Source: an uncultured Acidobacteriota bacterium
GTDB lineage: Bacteria > Acidobacteriota > Blastocatellia > Pyrinomonadales > Pyrinomonadaceae
Length of the DNA: 64,000 bases
Direction: 5' to 3'
NCBI GenBank assembly: GCA_937873515.1
Contig: CALMYB010000010.1
Span: 310,001 to 374,000 of the forward strand
This document shows, one piece after another, positions 8,284 to 17,839 of the stretch (position 1 is its first letter; each line of letters starts with the position of its first letter). The notes beneath the pieces are model-generated. The model saw only the letters and a list, made by a program, of their open reading frames with translations, was not told where the DNA came from and did not search any database. A program made the translations under genes and the position numbers.

Positions 8284-10083
8284 TTATTTGGTCGGGATCT
8301 TTATCTCGCGGCCGGCAAAAAGAACCGAATTTGGGAGAAGGCCGTTAAATTTTGCAAGCTCGGCAGCATCGATCTTTTCGCGAGCTGCGATCTTGGCGAC
8401 AGTGTCGCCCGCTTTTGCTTTCACGACACGCATTTTTGCGGTCGGAATCGTCGCGACAGGTCGATTCGTCGGGCGAGTGTATGCCGTTGACTCAACGCGG
8501 TTACCGACCGCAACAGGAACGAATACCTTACCGCTCGGGTGCTTCATTCCGGGGTTTGCTTCCATCAGTTCGGCAACACTGACGCCCGTCTTGTTCGAAA
8601 TGGACTGCCAGGTCTCACCATGCGAGGTATTGGCAAGATTCGTATTTGGGATCTTGGAAGCCGGCAAGCGCTTGAAGATCGCAGCGACCTCATTTGCCTT
8701 CCCGACAGGGACGTTGACGACATACGGCACCGGCGGCGTCGTATTCGTACGCAAATGAGGATTAAGATAACGAAGAAGCTGAACGCTCGTGTCCGCCGCG
8801 GCAGCGATGAGGTTCAGGTTGGTCGACGCAGGAACACGAAGGCGATCATAGCGAAGCGAAGGTGCCGGCCGAATCTGGCCGAAACCATATTGGGTCGGAT
8901 TGTTCGCGATCAAGATCGTTGCAAGAATGTTCGGAACGTAGTTACGCGTTTCACGCGGAAGATACGGGAACGCAAGCCAGAAATTCTCGGCTCCGGCACG
9001 ACGGATCGCTCGATCAACGTTTCCTTCGCCCGAGTTGTAAGCGGCCATCGCGAGTTCCCAGTTCCCGTGGTAGCGGTTCGCAAGGAACTTCAAATAACGT
9101 GCCGACGCACGCGTTGCCTCATCAAAGCTGTTGCGCTCATCAACATAAGCCGTTCGCTGAAGGCCGAATCGGACGCCTGTGCCGGGAATGAACTGCCAAA
9201 GGCCCGAGGCAGCGGCAGAAGAAAATGCTGTTGGCTTCCACGCACTTTCGACCTGGCCGAGCCACGCCACATTCTCGGGAACGCCCTCTTCACGGAAAAT
9301 TCGCCGAGCCATCGACATGAACATTCCGGAGCGGTAAAGCCCAACTTCCATCGTCGTACGACCGCGGCCGCGGTAGTAATTGATGAACTGTTGGATCATC
9401 GGATGAACCTGGAACGAAAAACCAAGCGATCGATTCGAGACGACACGCTGCAGATATTGGTACTGCTCTTGGGCGACAGGATTGTCGTTAACATCCTGCT
9501 CTTCGGGCGTCAACTCCAGTTTCGCGAGATCATCGAGCGGCGAAGGCTCGAACTCCTGATTCACGAAACCTCGCGGTGCCGCGTCGCTTGGGCCGCTGGC
9601 CACCGCAACGGTAGAGTTCGCGACCGGCGTATTCGCTCCGGGCTTCGCCATTTGGGAGACCTGATCTGCAAGTTTTACGTCAACTTCCCATCCGCAAGTC
9701 GCTGCAACGCCACGCACTTGCGGCATTTGGCTGTCAGACGGATATTCGATCCGATAAACGGTCTCGATAAGCTGGTTGTAGCAGTTTTGAAGGCGTGGTT
9801 CGCCCTGAATATTGAGCGTAGAGTAGAGAAAGACCTCGACGGACTTATCAAAACGCGATCCCGCATCCTGATATCGCCCTTGCGAATACGCGGTCAAACC
9901 TTCCTTGAACGCTTTGCCGGATTCGAGCAGAACGTAGTTCACGTCAGCTTGTGCGCGGGCAACCTCAGCAGGCCGCGTATTATTGCTCGAACGTGTGCTC
10001 GTTATCTGTGCGGACCCGTTGATAGCAGCAAAAACCGAGAACGACGCAGCAAGAGCTATTGGGGCGATTCCAAATTTCTTCAT
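8284..10083 (-). CDS. mltD: MltD-like membrane-associated lytic transglycosylase with LysM domains
   Basis: 599 residues from ATG 10083, which begins a signal peptide (MKKFGIAPIALAAS... NGSAQ); the longer open frame to 10167 lacks one. The SLT domain covers about residues 240-400. It has the catalytic Glu in GQVESAW (about residue 279), SGLWQFIPGTG and AMAAYNSGEGNV, all hallmarks of family-1 lytic transglycosylases of the MltD type. Two LysM peptidoglycan-binding motifs follow near the C-terminus (HGETWQSISNKTGVSVAEL and AKAGDTVAKIAAREKIDA). A helical segment of about 150 residues between signal and SLT domain is unassigned. It cleaves glycan strands to 1,6-anhydro products in the periplasm. 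A 254-bp gap separates it from lon. Confidence 0.92.
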   Translation of the reverse strand: MKKFGIAPIALAASFSVFAAINGSAQITSTRSSNNTRPAEVARAQADVNYVLLESGKAFKEGLTAYSQGRYQDAGSRFDKSVEVFLYSTLNIQGEPRLQNCYNQLIETVYRIEYPSDSQMPQVRGVAATCGWEVDVKLADQVSQMAKPGANTPVANSTVAVASGPSDAAPRGFVNQEFEPSPLDDLAKLELTPEEQDVNDNPVAQEQYQYLQRVVSNRSLGFSFQVHPMIQQFINYYRGRGRTTMEVGLYRSGMFMSMARRIFREEGVPENVAWLGQVESAWKPTAFSSAAASGLWQFIPGTGVRFGLQRTAYVDERNSFDEATRASARYLKFLANRYHGNWELAMAAYNSGEGNVDRAIRRAGAENFWLAFPYLPRETRNYVPNILATILIANNPTQYGFGQIRPAPSLRYDRLRVPASTNLNLIAAAADTSVQLLRYLNPHLRTNTTPPVPYVVNVPVGKANEVAAIFKRLPASKIPNTNLANTSHGETWQSISNKTGVSVAELMEANPGMKHPSGKVFVPVAVGNRVESTAYTRPTNRPVATIPTAKMRVVKAKAGDTVAKIAAREKIDAAELAKFNGLLPNSVLFAGREIKIPTK

Positions 10084-10337
10084 CAAAAACCTTATAAATG
10101 CCGACCTTGGAACTACTATCCGGTCGAAAAACGCGAGAACATCATATGTTCCGTCCGCCACGGTCAAATGAATTAACGCTGACGACGCGAAAAAGTTCGC
10201 TTTCTTCCGTTCGCGCTAAAGAGCCTTTTGCCAAGACGCAAACACTCAGAATAAGTTTATCAGCAACGAAAACTGTCGGTCAATGCCCGAAATCATTATT
10301 AAATAACGAATTTCCCGGCTTCTGCTCCGCAAATCTC

Positions 10338-12761
10338 CTATTTTGAGCCCACCGCATTTGCTGCCTTCACCCTCTTCGGTGCAGGTCTGAGAGCCGCGTC
10401 GAAGACGTCCAGCACGTTATCAACAAAAATAAACTTCAAATCATCGTGAACTTCCTGCGGAAGATCGACAAGATCGCGTTCATTTTCTGCAGGCAGAATA
10501 ACGGTCTTTATGCGTGCACGGCGTGCCGCAAGCAGCTTTTCTTTGACTCCACCGATCGGAAGTACGTTGCCCCTAAGTGTGATCTCGCCCGTCATCGCGA
10601 TCTGGTGCCGCACAGGACGCTCAGAGAGAACCGAAACGAGCGCCGTAGCCATTCCGATGCCCGCTGAAGGCCCATCCTTTGGGATCGCACCTTCGGGAAG
10701 ATGTATGTGGATGTCGTATTTATCGAGCACGTCTTCATCGATACCAAGTTTGGCAAATCGGCTCTTTGCAAACGTGAAGGCCGCCTGTGCCGATTCCTGC
10801 ATCACTTCGCCGAGTTGGCCGGTGAGTTGAAGTTTCCCTTTTCCGCGCGTCCGCAACGCCTCGATGATCAGGATCTCACCGCCGGTTGCCGTCCACGCAA
10901 GGCCTGTGACCGTGCCAACAGCGTCCTTATCAGGAGCCTTTTCTATATGTATCTTCGGAACGCGCAGGAAGTCCGTAACGTTATCAGCAGTGACCTTGAC
11001 GGGCTGTATCTTTCGCTTTGCTTCAGCTTTGCGGCGTGCGACCTTGCGACAGATCTTTCCGATCTCACGCTCGAGCTGACGCAGTCCTGCTTCCTGCGTA
11101 TATTCCGTAATGATCCGCAGGACGGCCCGTTTCTCGAACTTCACATCCTTTTCCGAAAGGCCATTCTCTTCGATCTGCTTTGGAATAACGTGCCGGCGTG
11201 CGATCTCAAGCTTTTCGCTGGCCGTGTAGCCGGAAAGCACGATCACTTCCATGCGGTCACGCAATGCCGGCTGGATCCTCTCCAGCACGTTCGCGGTCGT
11301 CATGAACATTACGTTCGAAAGATCGAACGGCAAGCCGAGATAGTTATCCCTGAACGCAAAATTCTGCTCAGGATCAAGCACCTCTAGCAGTGCTGAGCTC
11401 GGGTCCCCCCGAAAATCCGCGCCGACCTTGTCGATCTCATCGAGCATTACGAGGGGATTGTTTGTTCCGGCTTGCTGGATCGCCTGGATGATGCGCCCCG
11501 GCATCGCACCGACGTAGGTCCGCCGATGGCCGCGGATCTCCGCTTCGTCGTGCAGGCCGCCGAGGCTTAGCCGTACGAACTTCCGGTCGATCGCACGTGC
11601 AACGGAGCGTCCGAGGCTCGTTTTGCCGACTCCCGGTGGCCCGACAAGGCACAAGATCGAACCCTTTGGTTTTGCACGAAGTTTTCGGACGGCCAAGGCT
11701 TCGATGATGCGGTCCTTCACCTTTGGCAAGCCGTAATGATCTTCATCAAGAACCTTTTGTGCTTGAGTAAGATCCAAGTTGTCGCTGGATGAATTCGACC
11801 ATGGAAGCTCGATCATAATGTCGAGCCAATTTCTCAACGTCGCAGTTTCGGCCGCGTCCGGGTGCATCCGCTCGAACTTTTTCAGCTGTCGCAGAGCTTC
11901 GGCCTGGACCGCTTCGGGCATTTTGGCGTTCGTGATCTTTTCGCGATAGGTCTCGACCTCCTCGAATAGCTCATTGCCTTCGCCAAGTTCGCCTTGGATC
12001 GCCTTTAGCTGCTGGCGCAGGAAATATTCACGCTGTGAGCGATCGATGTCCGCGCGCGCCTGAGTGTTTATCTCCTGCTGGACGGTCAGGACTTCGATCT
12101 CTTTGCTCAAAAGTTCGTTGACACGACGCAGCCTCGGGATCGGGTCGGCAATGTCCAGGATCGATTGTGCCGCTTCCGGACGCAGATCGAGATTCGAAGC
12201 CGAAAGGTCGGCAAGGCGGCCGGCATCGTCGAGGTTTGCGATGATCGCAAGCACCTCGGGCGAGATCGGCTTGCCCAAGCTCATCGCTCGTTCCATCGAG
12301 CCGCGAACATTCCTGATCAATGCTTCGACCTCGAGCGAATTCTTGGGTGCAAGCGGTTCTATCACCGGCGTCACCTGAGCGCGGATATAGCTTCCGCTCG
12401 GATCCACGGAATCGACCTTGCAGCGAGAGAGCCCTTGAATAAGGATGCGAATGCGTCCGTCAGGCAGCCTGAGCATCCGCATAATGATGGCGACCGTGCC
12501 CATCGTATAAAGGTCATCCTGTGCAGGCTCCTCCTTGTTCACGTCCTTTTGCGAGACGAGAAGGATCATCCGGTTATCCTTAAGAGCCTCTTCGACAGCC
12601 TTTATCGAACGATCGCGCGAAACAAACAGCGGCACGATCATAAAGGGATAGATAACGATATCCCTTAGCGGCAGCACCGGAAGTTCCGCCGGCACCTGCA
12701 TCATTGGTTCAACGATCTCTGGATCGCTCAATGCGACCGTAAAATCTTCACCTTCGATCAT
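10338..12761 (-). CDS. lon: ATP-dependent protease La
   Basis: 807 residues, the usual length for bacterial LonA. The N-terminal substrate-binding domain begins at [20 protein letters not shown]. The AAA+ module has Walker [10 protein letters not shown] at about 374-382 and Walker [11 protein letters not shown]. The protease domain has the catalytic Ser in [10 protein letters not shown] (about residue 699) and the catalytic Lys in [10 protein letters not shown] (about 740). It degrades misfolded and regulatory proteins in the cytosol as a homohexamer. No HAIR-like heat-shock element was recognised in the short upstream gap. A small membrane-protein gene lies 52 bp upstream on the same strand and may be co-transcribed. 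Confidence 0.97.
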   Translation of the reverse strand: MIEGEDFTVALSDPEIVEPMMQVPAELPVLPLRDIVIYPFMIVPLFVSRDRSIKAVEEALKDNRMILLVSQKDVNKEEPAQDDLYTMGTVAIIMRMLRLPDGRIRILIQGLSRCKVDSVDPSGSYIRAQVTPVIEPLAPKNSLEVEALIRNVRGSMERAMSLGKPISPEVLAIIANLDDAGRLADLSASNLDLRPEAAQSILDIADPIPRLRRVNELLSKEIEVLTVQQEINTQARADIDRSQREYFLRQQLKAIQGELGEGNELFEEVETYREKITNAKMPEAVQAEALRQLKKFERMHPDAAETATLRNWLDIMIELPWSNSSSDNLDLTQAQKVLDEDHYGLPKVKDRIIEALAVRKLRAKPKGSILCLVGPPGVGKTSLGRSVARAIDRKFVRLSLGGLHDEAEIRGHRRTYVGAMPGRIIQAIQQAGTNNPLVMLDEIDKVGADFRGDPSSALLEVLDPEQNFAFRDNYLGLPFDLSNVMFMTTANVLERIQPALRDRMEVIVLSGYTASEKLEIARRHVIPKQIEENGLSEKDVKFEKRAVLRIITEYTQEAGLRQLEREIGKICRKVARRKAEAKRKIQPVKVTADNVTDFLRVPKIHIEKAPDKDAVGTVTGLAWTATGGEILIIEALRTRGKGKLQLTGQLGEVMQESAQAAFTFAKSRFAKLGIDEDVLDKYDIHIHLPEGAIPKDGPSAGIGMATALVSVLSERPVRHQIAMTGEITLRGNVLPIGGVKEKLLAARRARIKTVILPAENERDLVDLPQEVHDDLKFIFVDNVLDVFDAALRPAPKRVKAANAVGSK

Positions 12762-12813
12762 ATGTTCTCAATGGTAGAGAATTAGCTTTTAAAGGGCAAA
12801 GAGCAGAAAAATT

Positions 12814-13326
12814 TCAGGACGCGGCTTTTATCGCGGTAACTCGCCAGTAGATGAGGGCACGCTCCGCCTTTGGAGAAAACCCGTCGAGCGAGATCGAAAC
12901 CGGCACGGTGTCGCCTGCCTTCAGGATCGGCTGCTGCTGAGGAACAAAAAGCAGACGGCGTTCCTTTACGACCTGTTTTTGACGATCGACCACCGAAACA
13001 TTGACCTCGAGGATCGAGATATCATGAGTTCCCTTGTTGCGGATCTGGCCCTTTATGAACATTGAGATCGTGCCCAAGCCCGTCGGTGACTCGATCGTCT
13101 CGTCGTCGCTGGTCGTGATGATGATGTCCTTGTTCAAGTCGGCAAACTCAGGGCTGCCGGGCTTGGCTGCCGTCTCAAGCAACTGGCTCGTCTGATCCTC
13201 GATCGACGGCTTTTGGGAGAGAAAATAAAATGCGATACCGAGCACTATCAACCCGATCAGGATCCCGATCAGAAATATCGGATTGAATCTCCGCTCCCTC
13301 TTTTTTGCGGCAAACATTTCGTCCAT
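12814..13326 (-). CDS. Single-pass membrane protein with an extracytoplasmic beta domain
   Basis: 170 residues. A basic N-terminus (AAKKRERRFNP) is followed by one membrane helix (about 17-40), leaving about 130 residues outside. The outer part contains FIKGQIRNKGTHDISILEVNVSVVDRQKQVVKERRLLF, which reads like the FxLYD/DUF2393 type of immunoglobulin-like fold. No catalytic residues are evident and the function is unknown. The start could also be the Met at residue 4. It lies upstream of lon on the same strand and is divergent from priA. Confidence 0.7.
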   Translation of the reverse strand: MDEMFAAKKRERRFNPIFLIGILIGLIVLGIAFYFLSQKPSIEDQTSQLLETAAKPGSPEFADLNKDIIITTSDDETIESPTGLGTISMFIKGQIRNKGTHDISILEVNVSVVDRQKQVVKERRLLFVPQQQPILKAGDTVPVSISLDGFSPKAERALIYWRVTAIKAAS

Positions 13327-13431
13327 ATCGTTACATTCTATCGCAAAAGTCGGCTGTTGGCGGCATCGCCTCGCAGACGGGCCGCAGCCAAATAGCGGCT
13401 CCGATGAACATACTGTAAAATCTCAACTACT

Positions 13432-15696
13432 TTGAAGCTTGGATCCGCACAATCAAAGACCGACCCGATCAAGTTCGTCGAGGTCGCACTTCCCGTTCCG
13501 CTCAACCGCGTTTTTACGTACTCAGTGCCGGAAGAAGAGTTAAGTGCACCAAAACTCGGCCAACGCGTACGTGTGCCTTTCGGCAAGCGGAGCCTGATCG
13601 GTTTTGTCGTCGCGGTTCACAGTAAGCTTCCTGAGGACCTCGATGTAGAGCCTGCAAAGATCCGCCGGACGATCGAATTTCTCGACGACGAACCGCTCGT
13701 CACGCCCGAAATACTTCGCCTGACAGAATGGACGGCCGATTACTACGCTTCCTTCTGGGGCGAGATGCTAAAGGCATCACTTCCCGCCGGAATGAACCGC
13801 GAGAAGGTCCGCCCCAAACGCCAAAAAGCTGTGAAATTGCTCGATCCGGCCGCGGCGGACCATTCAAAAGAGCTTACACAGGCACAATCTGCGATACTTT
13901 CCGCGCTTGCAGATGCAGGCGGTGAAATGCTCTGGACACATCTGCTCGACTCGGTCGGAAGCAGTGCGTCGCCGGTCAACACGCTTGTAAAGCGACGGTT
14001 TCTCGACGTTTTCATCCGAGACATACATAGAGACCCGCTTTCCGCTGAAAAGTTGCCTGAGCGCCCAAATCTTGCTCTTACTGATCATCAAGCGAACGCG
14101 CTCGGCGAGATCACTGATGCGATAGACGACAGCACGTTCAAAGCCTTTCTGCTCCACGGCGTTACGGGCAGCGGAAAGACCGAAGTCTATTTTCGTGCGA
14201 TACGGCACACGGTCGCGATCGGACGTTCGGCGTTGATGCTCGTGCCGGAGATCGCGTTGACGCCTGTCTTCTCACGACAGCTTCGTGCCGCGTTCGGGGC
14301 GACCGTTGCGATACTGCATTCCGGACTCTCGCAGGGTGAAAGGTTCGATGAATGGCGCCGGATACGTGCCGGGGAAGCACGTGTAGCGATCGGCACGCGA
14401 TCGGCGGTTTTCGCGCCGCTCAAAAATATCGGGCTCGTTATCGTTGACGAAGAGCACGATGCCGCGTATCGGCAGTGGGAGTCGCCGTTCTACAACGCAC
14501 GCGATGTCGCCGTGATGCGCGCAAATCTCGCCGGTGCGGTCGCGGTGCTTGGTTCGGCGACACCGGCAATGGAAACTTTCCACAATGCGATGCACGGCAA
14601 GTACACCTTACTCTCAATGCCCGAACGCATCGGCGGACGAAATCTCGCTTCTGCCGAACTCGTCGATATGCGCGAGGTCTTCAAGCGCGCGGGCAAAGAT
14701 GTTGCCCTCTCAACTGAACTTCTCGATGCGATCGGCGAAACAGCAGATCGCGGCGAGCAGATCATCGTCCTGATGAATCGCCGCGGTTTTTCGCAATTCG
14801 TGCTTTGCCGCGAATGCGGCGAGACGATCAAATGCGAGAACTGTGACATTACGCTCACGTTCCATCGCCGCGATGGGCGCCTGACCTGCCACTACTGCGG
14901 ATACAACGCGCCGGCGCCGAAAGTGTGTCCGCAATGCTCGAGTGAGTTTCTCTATTTCGTTGGCGAGGGGACTGAGAATCTTGCCGACCAGCTCGAAAAG
15001 AAATTCCCGGCTCTTAAGATAGACCGCATCGACCGCGACACGATCACTCGAAAGGGCGAGCTCGAAAAAAAACTTCTCGATTTTGCGGAAGGCCGCGTCG
15101 ATATGCTCGTAGGCACCCAGATGATCGCCAAAGGGCACGATTTCCCGAATGTAACGCTCGTCGGCGTCGTAGGCGTCGATATTGGCTTAGGGCTGCCCGA
15201 CCTTCGTTCGGCGGAAAGGACGTTTCAGATGATCACGCAGGTCGCCGGACGCTCCGGCCGGGGCGAAAAGCCGGGCCGCGTGATCATCCAGACCTATCAT
15301 CCCGACCATTACGCACTCCAGCGGGCGATGGCTCAGGATTACGAAGGATTTTACAAAGACGAGCTCAAATACCGCGAGAATTTTCGTTATCCGCCGTTCG
15401 TTGCACTAGCGTCGATAATGGTTAGGCATCGTGATGCTTCGCGGACAAAGGCTATTGCCAACGCCCTTCGCCGCAGTCTTGATGCAGCAAATCCGGAGAA
15501 AACCGTTCGCATCGTCGGCCCCGCATTTGCGTCGATCGCGCGTCTGAAGAACGAGTATCGAATGCAGCTTATTCTGCGTTCGGAATCGCGCCGAGAACTT
15601 CGCAAGATACTCGATATTGGTTTGGCTGACGCAGAAGAACGCGGTGTCGAGTCGCGTTTTGTTTTTGTCGAGATCGACCCGGTGAGCTTGATGTAG
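13432..15696 (+). CDS. priA: Primosomal protein N' (replication restart helicase)
   Basis: 754 residues, normal for PriA. The start appears to be TTG at 13432: the nearest upstream ATG (13404) runs into a stop after four codons, and the protein reaches the conserved FVEVALPVPLNRVFTY by residue 15. The 3' DNA-binding domain occupies about the first 100 residues. Helicase Walker A GVTGSGKT is at about 243-250 and DEEH near 343. The paired zinc-binding cysteines CRECG, CENC, CHYCG and CPQC lie at about 460-505. PriA reloads DnaB at stalled forks. No clear ribosome site precedes the TTG, so translation may be weak. Confidence 0.95.
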   Translation: MKLGSAQSKTDPIKFVEVALPVPLNRVFTYSVPEEELSAPKLGQRVRVPFGKRSLIGFVVAVHSKLPEDLDVEPAKIRRTIEFLDDEPLVTPEILRLTEWTADYYASFWGEMLKASLPAGMNREKVRPKRQKAVKLLDPAAADHSKELTQAQSAILSALADAGGEMLWTHLLDSVGSSASPVNTLVKRRFLDVFIRDIHRDPLSAEKLPERPNLALTDHQANALGEITDAIDDSTFKAFLLHGVTGSGKTEVYFRAIRHTVAIGRSALMLVPEIALTPVFSRQLRAAFGATVAILHSGLSQGERFDEWRRIRAGEARVAIGTRSAVFAPLKNIGLVIVDEEHDAAYRQWESPFYNARDVAVMRANLAGAVAVLGSATPAMETFHNAMHGKYTLLSMPERIGGRNLASAELVDMREVFKRAGKDVALSTELLDAIGETADRGEQIIVLMNRRGFSQFVLCRECGETIKCENCDITLTFHRRDGRLTCHYCGYNAPAPKVCPQCSSEFLYFVGEGTENLADQLEKKFPALKIDRIDRDTITRKGELEKKLLDFAEGRVDMLVGTQMIAKGHDFPNVTLVGVVGVDIGLGLPDLRSAERTFQMITQVAGRSGRGEKPGRVIIQTYHPDHYALQRAMAQDYEGFYKDELKYRENFRYPPFVALASIMVRHRDASRTKAIANALRRSLDAANPEKTVRIVGPAFASIARLKNEYRMQLILRSESRRELRKILDIGLADAEERGVESRFVFVEIDPVSLM

Positions 15697-15838
15697 AATT
15701 TGCCTTTTACTTTTTTGCCTTCTTCCGTGCAACTTCCCGTGTCGTGGCATTGCATTTGAGCAGATTCCATACGATACTATGCCCGTATTTTCAGCAATAC
15801 AGGAACATTTCAAACAGATAAAAAGGAATAGTTTTTTT

Positions 15839-16336
15839 ATGAGATCGCTGCTTGCCCTTGGTTTGATCGCCGCCGTGATGTATGCATGCCAGATCGGTGA
15901 CGACAAAGACCGACCCACACAACAGCCGCCTTCAAATGCTGCCCAAGCCCCGGCAAAAACTGGCCCGTCAAAACAGGATGTCTTTAATGAATTGCTATTG
16001 TTCGAAAAGAATCTGACGCAGGCTGTCCTTGACGGCGACATTTCTTTCCTTTCAAAGAATATGACCGAAGATTTTGTCCTAACCGGCGTCGACGGCAAGA
16101 TCCAGGACAAGAACGAGGTCCTCGCGGATATAAAGAAAGAACGAACGGTGAAATCCTTCGTCATCTCGGATGGCGAGCTTCTAAGCTTCAGCGAAGACTC
16201 TGCTGTATTTCAATATGTTCAGAACATCACGCTAAAGAACGGCGCATCCGGCAAGGCACGTATCGTTGATACGTTCGTCAAGCGAAACGGAGAATGGATG
16301 GTCAAATCTGAGCAGCAGACGATGCTGAAGAAATAG
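15839..16336 (+). CDS. DUF4440-type (NTF2-like) lipoprotein
   Basis: 165 residues from ATG 15839, preceded by AAAAGGAA and followed at once by a signal peptide MRSLLALGLIAAVMYACQ. The Cys at residue 17 suggests a lipoprotein, although MYAC is not a classic lipobox. After a Pro/Ala/Gln-rich linker, residues about 45-165 read as an NTF2-like DUF4440 domain (LLFEKNLTQAVLDGDISFL, DFVLTGVDGK, DTFVKRNGEWMV). Such domains are used as small-molecule pockets or enzymes; the ligand is unknown. An upstream in-frame ATG at 15779 is possible but would bury the signal sequence. Confidence 0.78.
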   Translation: MRSLLALGLIAAVMYACQIGDDKDRPTQQPPSNAAQAPAKTGPSKQDVFNELLLFEKNLTQAVLDGDISFLSKNMTEDFVLTGVDGKIQDKNEVLADIKKERTVKSFVISDGELLSFSEDSAVFQYVQNITLKNGASGKARIVDTFVKRNGEWMVKSEQQTMLKK

Positions 16337-16350
16337 GAATCGTTGGTGTT

Positions 16351-16381
16351 ACCGGTCGCGAAAGCGACCGGTTTTGCTTTT
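16351..16381 (+). terminator. Intrinsic terminator
   Basis: A 9-bp perfect stem, ACCGGTCGC / GCGACCGGT with loop GAAA, is followed by TTTGCTTTT, 14 bp after the DUF4440 stop codon. Confidence 0.85.
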
Positions 16382-16397
16382 ACGCTACCCCCAAACC

Positions 16398-16970
16398 CTA
16401 GTTGATCGCCCGTGAATTTAATCCCGAAAGCTTGAGATCGACTTTCGCATAGATCTCGGCGACAGAGACCTTGCAATTTAACGTGTCGATCGACACAACG
16501 TCGTCGCGCTCATCATAGATCTTATAGAGCCACTGCTTGGCGTTCTGCCTAGCATAGTGCTCGATCCGCATTTGATCCGAACGTACGAGAATGCACTCTT
16601 TAATACTCGGGAGTGCAAGATAACCCTCGAGTTTTTCGGCACGACCGAGCGGATCGACATCGTTAGAGATCGTCTCGACAATGACCGTCGGATTCTGAAG
16701 TATCTCGCGGCTCTCGGCAAATTTCGGCTCTCCGTTGACGATCACTATACTCGGACAGCTCGTCGATCCTTTCTGCAGTTCGACGCACATTCCGTTGACG
16801 TAGATCTCGGATTTCGAGCCGTGGATCCGGCTGCCGATGGCAATAGCGGTATTGGTCGCAATAAGGCTGTTCCAACGGCCTCCCAAAGCCTTTTGTGACG
16901 GCTGAAGCGGCCTGTGTTTTAGGGGTTCTGACGCATTTCCTCGCTGAACTGCGGCACTCGTCTCGGTCAT
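16398..16970 (-). CDS. Uma2-family (DUF820) nuclease-like protein, probably inactivated
   Basis: 190 residues. The C-terminal two thirds match the Uma2 PD-(D/E)xK family: SLIATNTAIAIGSRIHGSKS, VIVNGEPKFAES, NPTVIVETISNDVDPLGR, EKLEGYLALPSIKECILV. The N-terminus is damaged. A trace of the ancestral ASEPLKH segment remains, but the usual KHEY, GEIFAM and WHN elements are missing or altered and the protein is some 20 residues short. The catalytic Asp expected in the PDV(V) strand reads CPSIVIV, so it is Ser here. The frame is intact, so a non-catalytic product is possible, but decay of a mobile endonuclease-like gene is more likely. It is flanked by unrelated genes on both sides. Confidence 0.65.
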   Translation of the reverse strand: MTETSAAVQRGNASEPLKHRPLQPSQKALGGRWNSLIATNTAIAIGSRIHGSKSEIYVNGMCVELQKGSTSCPSIVIVNGEPKFAESREILQNPTVIVETISNDVDPLGRAEKLEGYLALPSIKECILVRSDQMRIEHYARQNAKQWLYKIYDERDDVVSIDTLNCKVSVAEIYAKVDLKLSGLNSRAIN

Positions 16971-17138
16971 AAATTATCGATACCTCCGGCTGATCAATAG
17001 TATTTAGCAAAAGGAGAGACACAACCAAGATCGGGGAATCTTTGCGTGAGAGATTTTGTCTTTCACCAATAGTTTGGCACAAACGCCAGAGGCATTTCAA
17101 CAATTATCGAATCGGGTAAGAAAATGATGACGCGCGGG

Positions 17139-17753
17139 CTAGTCTCTTTGCAGCGTGACCGAATACGACCGCCATGAATAAGTTGCCGACAAAGCACCCT
17201 GACGGAAATAGACGCATGCTCGACCGTTCAAGGCCGCCTCGCTGTCAACGAGCGTGACATTCGATTGCTCATTCCTGATCTTGACCTGCCCTTTCATCCA
17301 GACGGGAAAGCTTATGTGTGTCGTTCTCGCAAACGGCGATTGCATCGGAACTCTGAATTCAGGATAGAAGATACGCGTTTCGGAGAAAAGTGCAGTTTCG
17401 ATCGGCTGAACTGTGCTGCCTGACGTAATAAAATACCAAGGCGGTATCGTGCCTTCCGGTGCATTGCTGCCGGGAAACGCCGTGCCCTTTCGGCAAGGAG
17501 AACAGCCGAACACGTCGCCAAACGCCATAAATGATCCGTCAATTGCCGATTTGGTATGCAGCACGCCATCTGCCGTCCGGAACGAGACGGCAAACTCGCC
17601 TCTTCCGGTCGAAACGCCGGTCACGTCCGAGGAGATCGTAATAGATTCGACCGTGATCGGCTCGAAGGTTTCGGCCGCCGCAGCACGGGGCAAGAAAGCA
17701 ACCACGAAGACCGCGAAGACAAGGAAGAAGAAGTGTGAACGCATAATACTCAT
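17139..17753 (-). CDS. Secreted protein of unknown function
   Basis: 204 residues. A clear signal peptide occupies about residues 4-27 (MRSHFFFLVFAVFVVAFLPRAAAAE), so the start may be the Met at residue 4 (17744). The mature part is beta-rich with a short Cys pair (FGCSPCRKGT) and a C-terminal Cys (GRACVYFRQG). It contains FPVWMKGQVKIRN and ends in SYSVTLQRD, with no anchor or repeat. I do not recognise the family. It is divergent from lpxD (87 bp apart). Confidence 0.7.
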   Translation of the reverse strand: MSIMRSHFFFLVFAVFVVAFLPRAAAAETFEPITVESITISSDVTGVSTGRGEFAVSFRTADGVLHTKSAIDGSFMAFGDVFGCSPCRKGTAFPGSNAPEGTIPPWYFITSGSTVQPIETALFSETRIFYPEFRVPMQSPFARTTHISFPVWMKGQVKIRNEQSNVTLVDSEAALNGRACVYFRQGALSATYSWRSYSVTLQRD

Positions 17754-17839
17754 TCTAGAATGGCCGCAAAATCCCCAATGCGCAATGCTGCCATCTTGGA
17801 TTAAAGGCCTTTCAGGGTTATCCTTTTCGCTTAAAGAAA

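Noticed and set aside
8539..10176. 545-residue open frame on the plus strand
   Set aside because: It lies antisense to the MltD-like gene, whose SLT and LysM motifs are intact. The frame is Arg/Cys-rich shadow sequence caused by codon bias.
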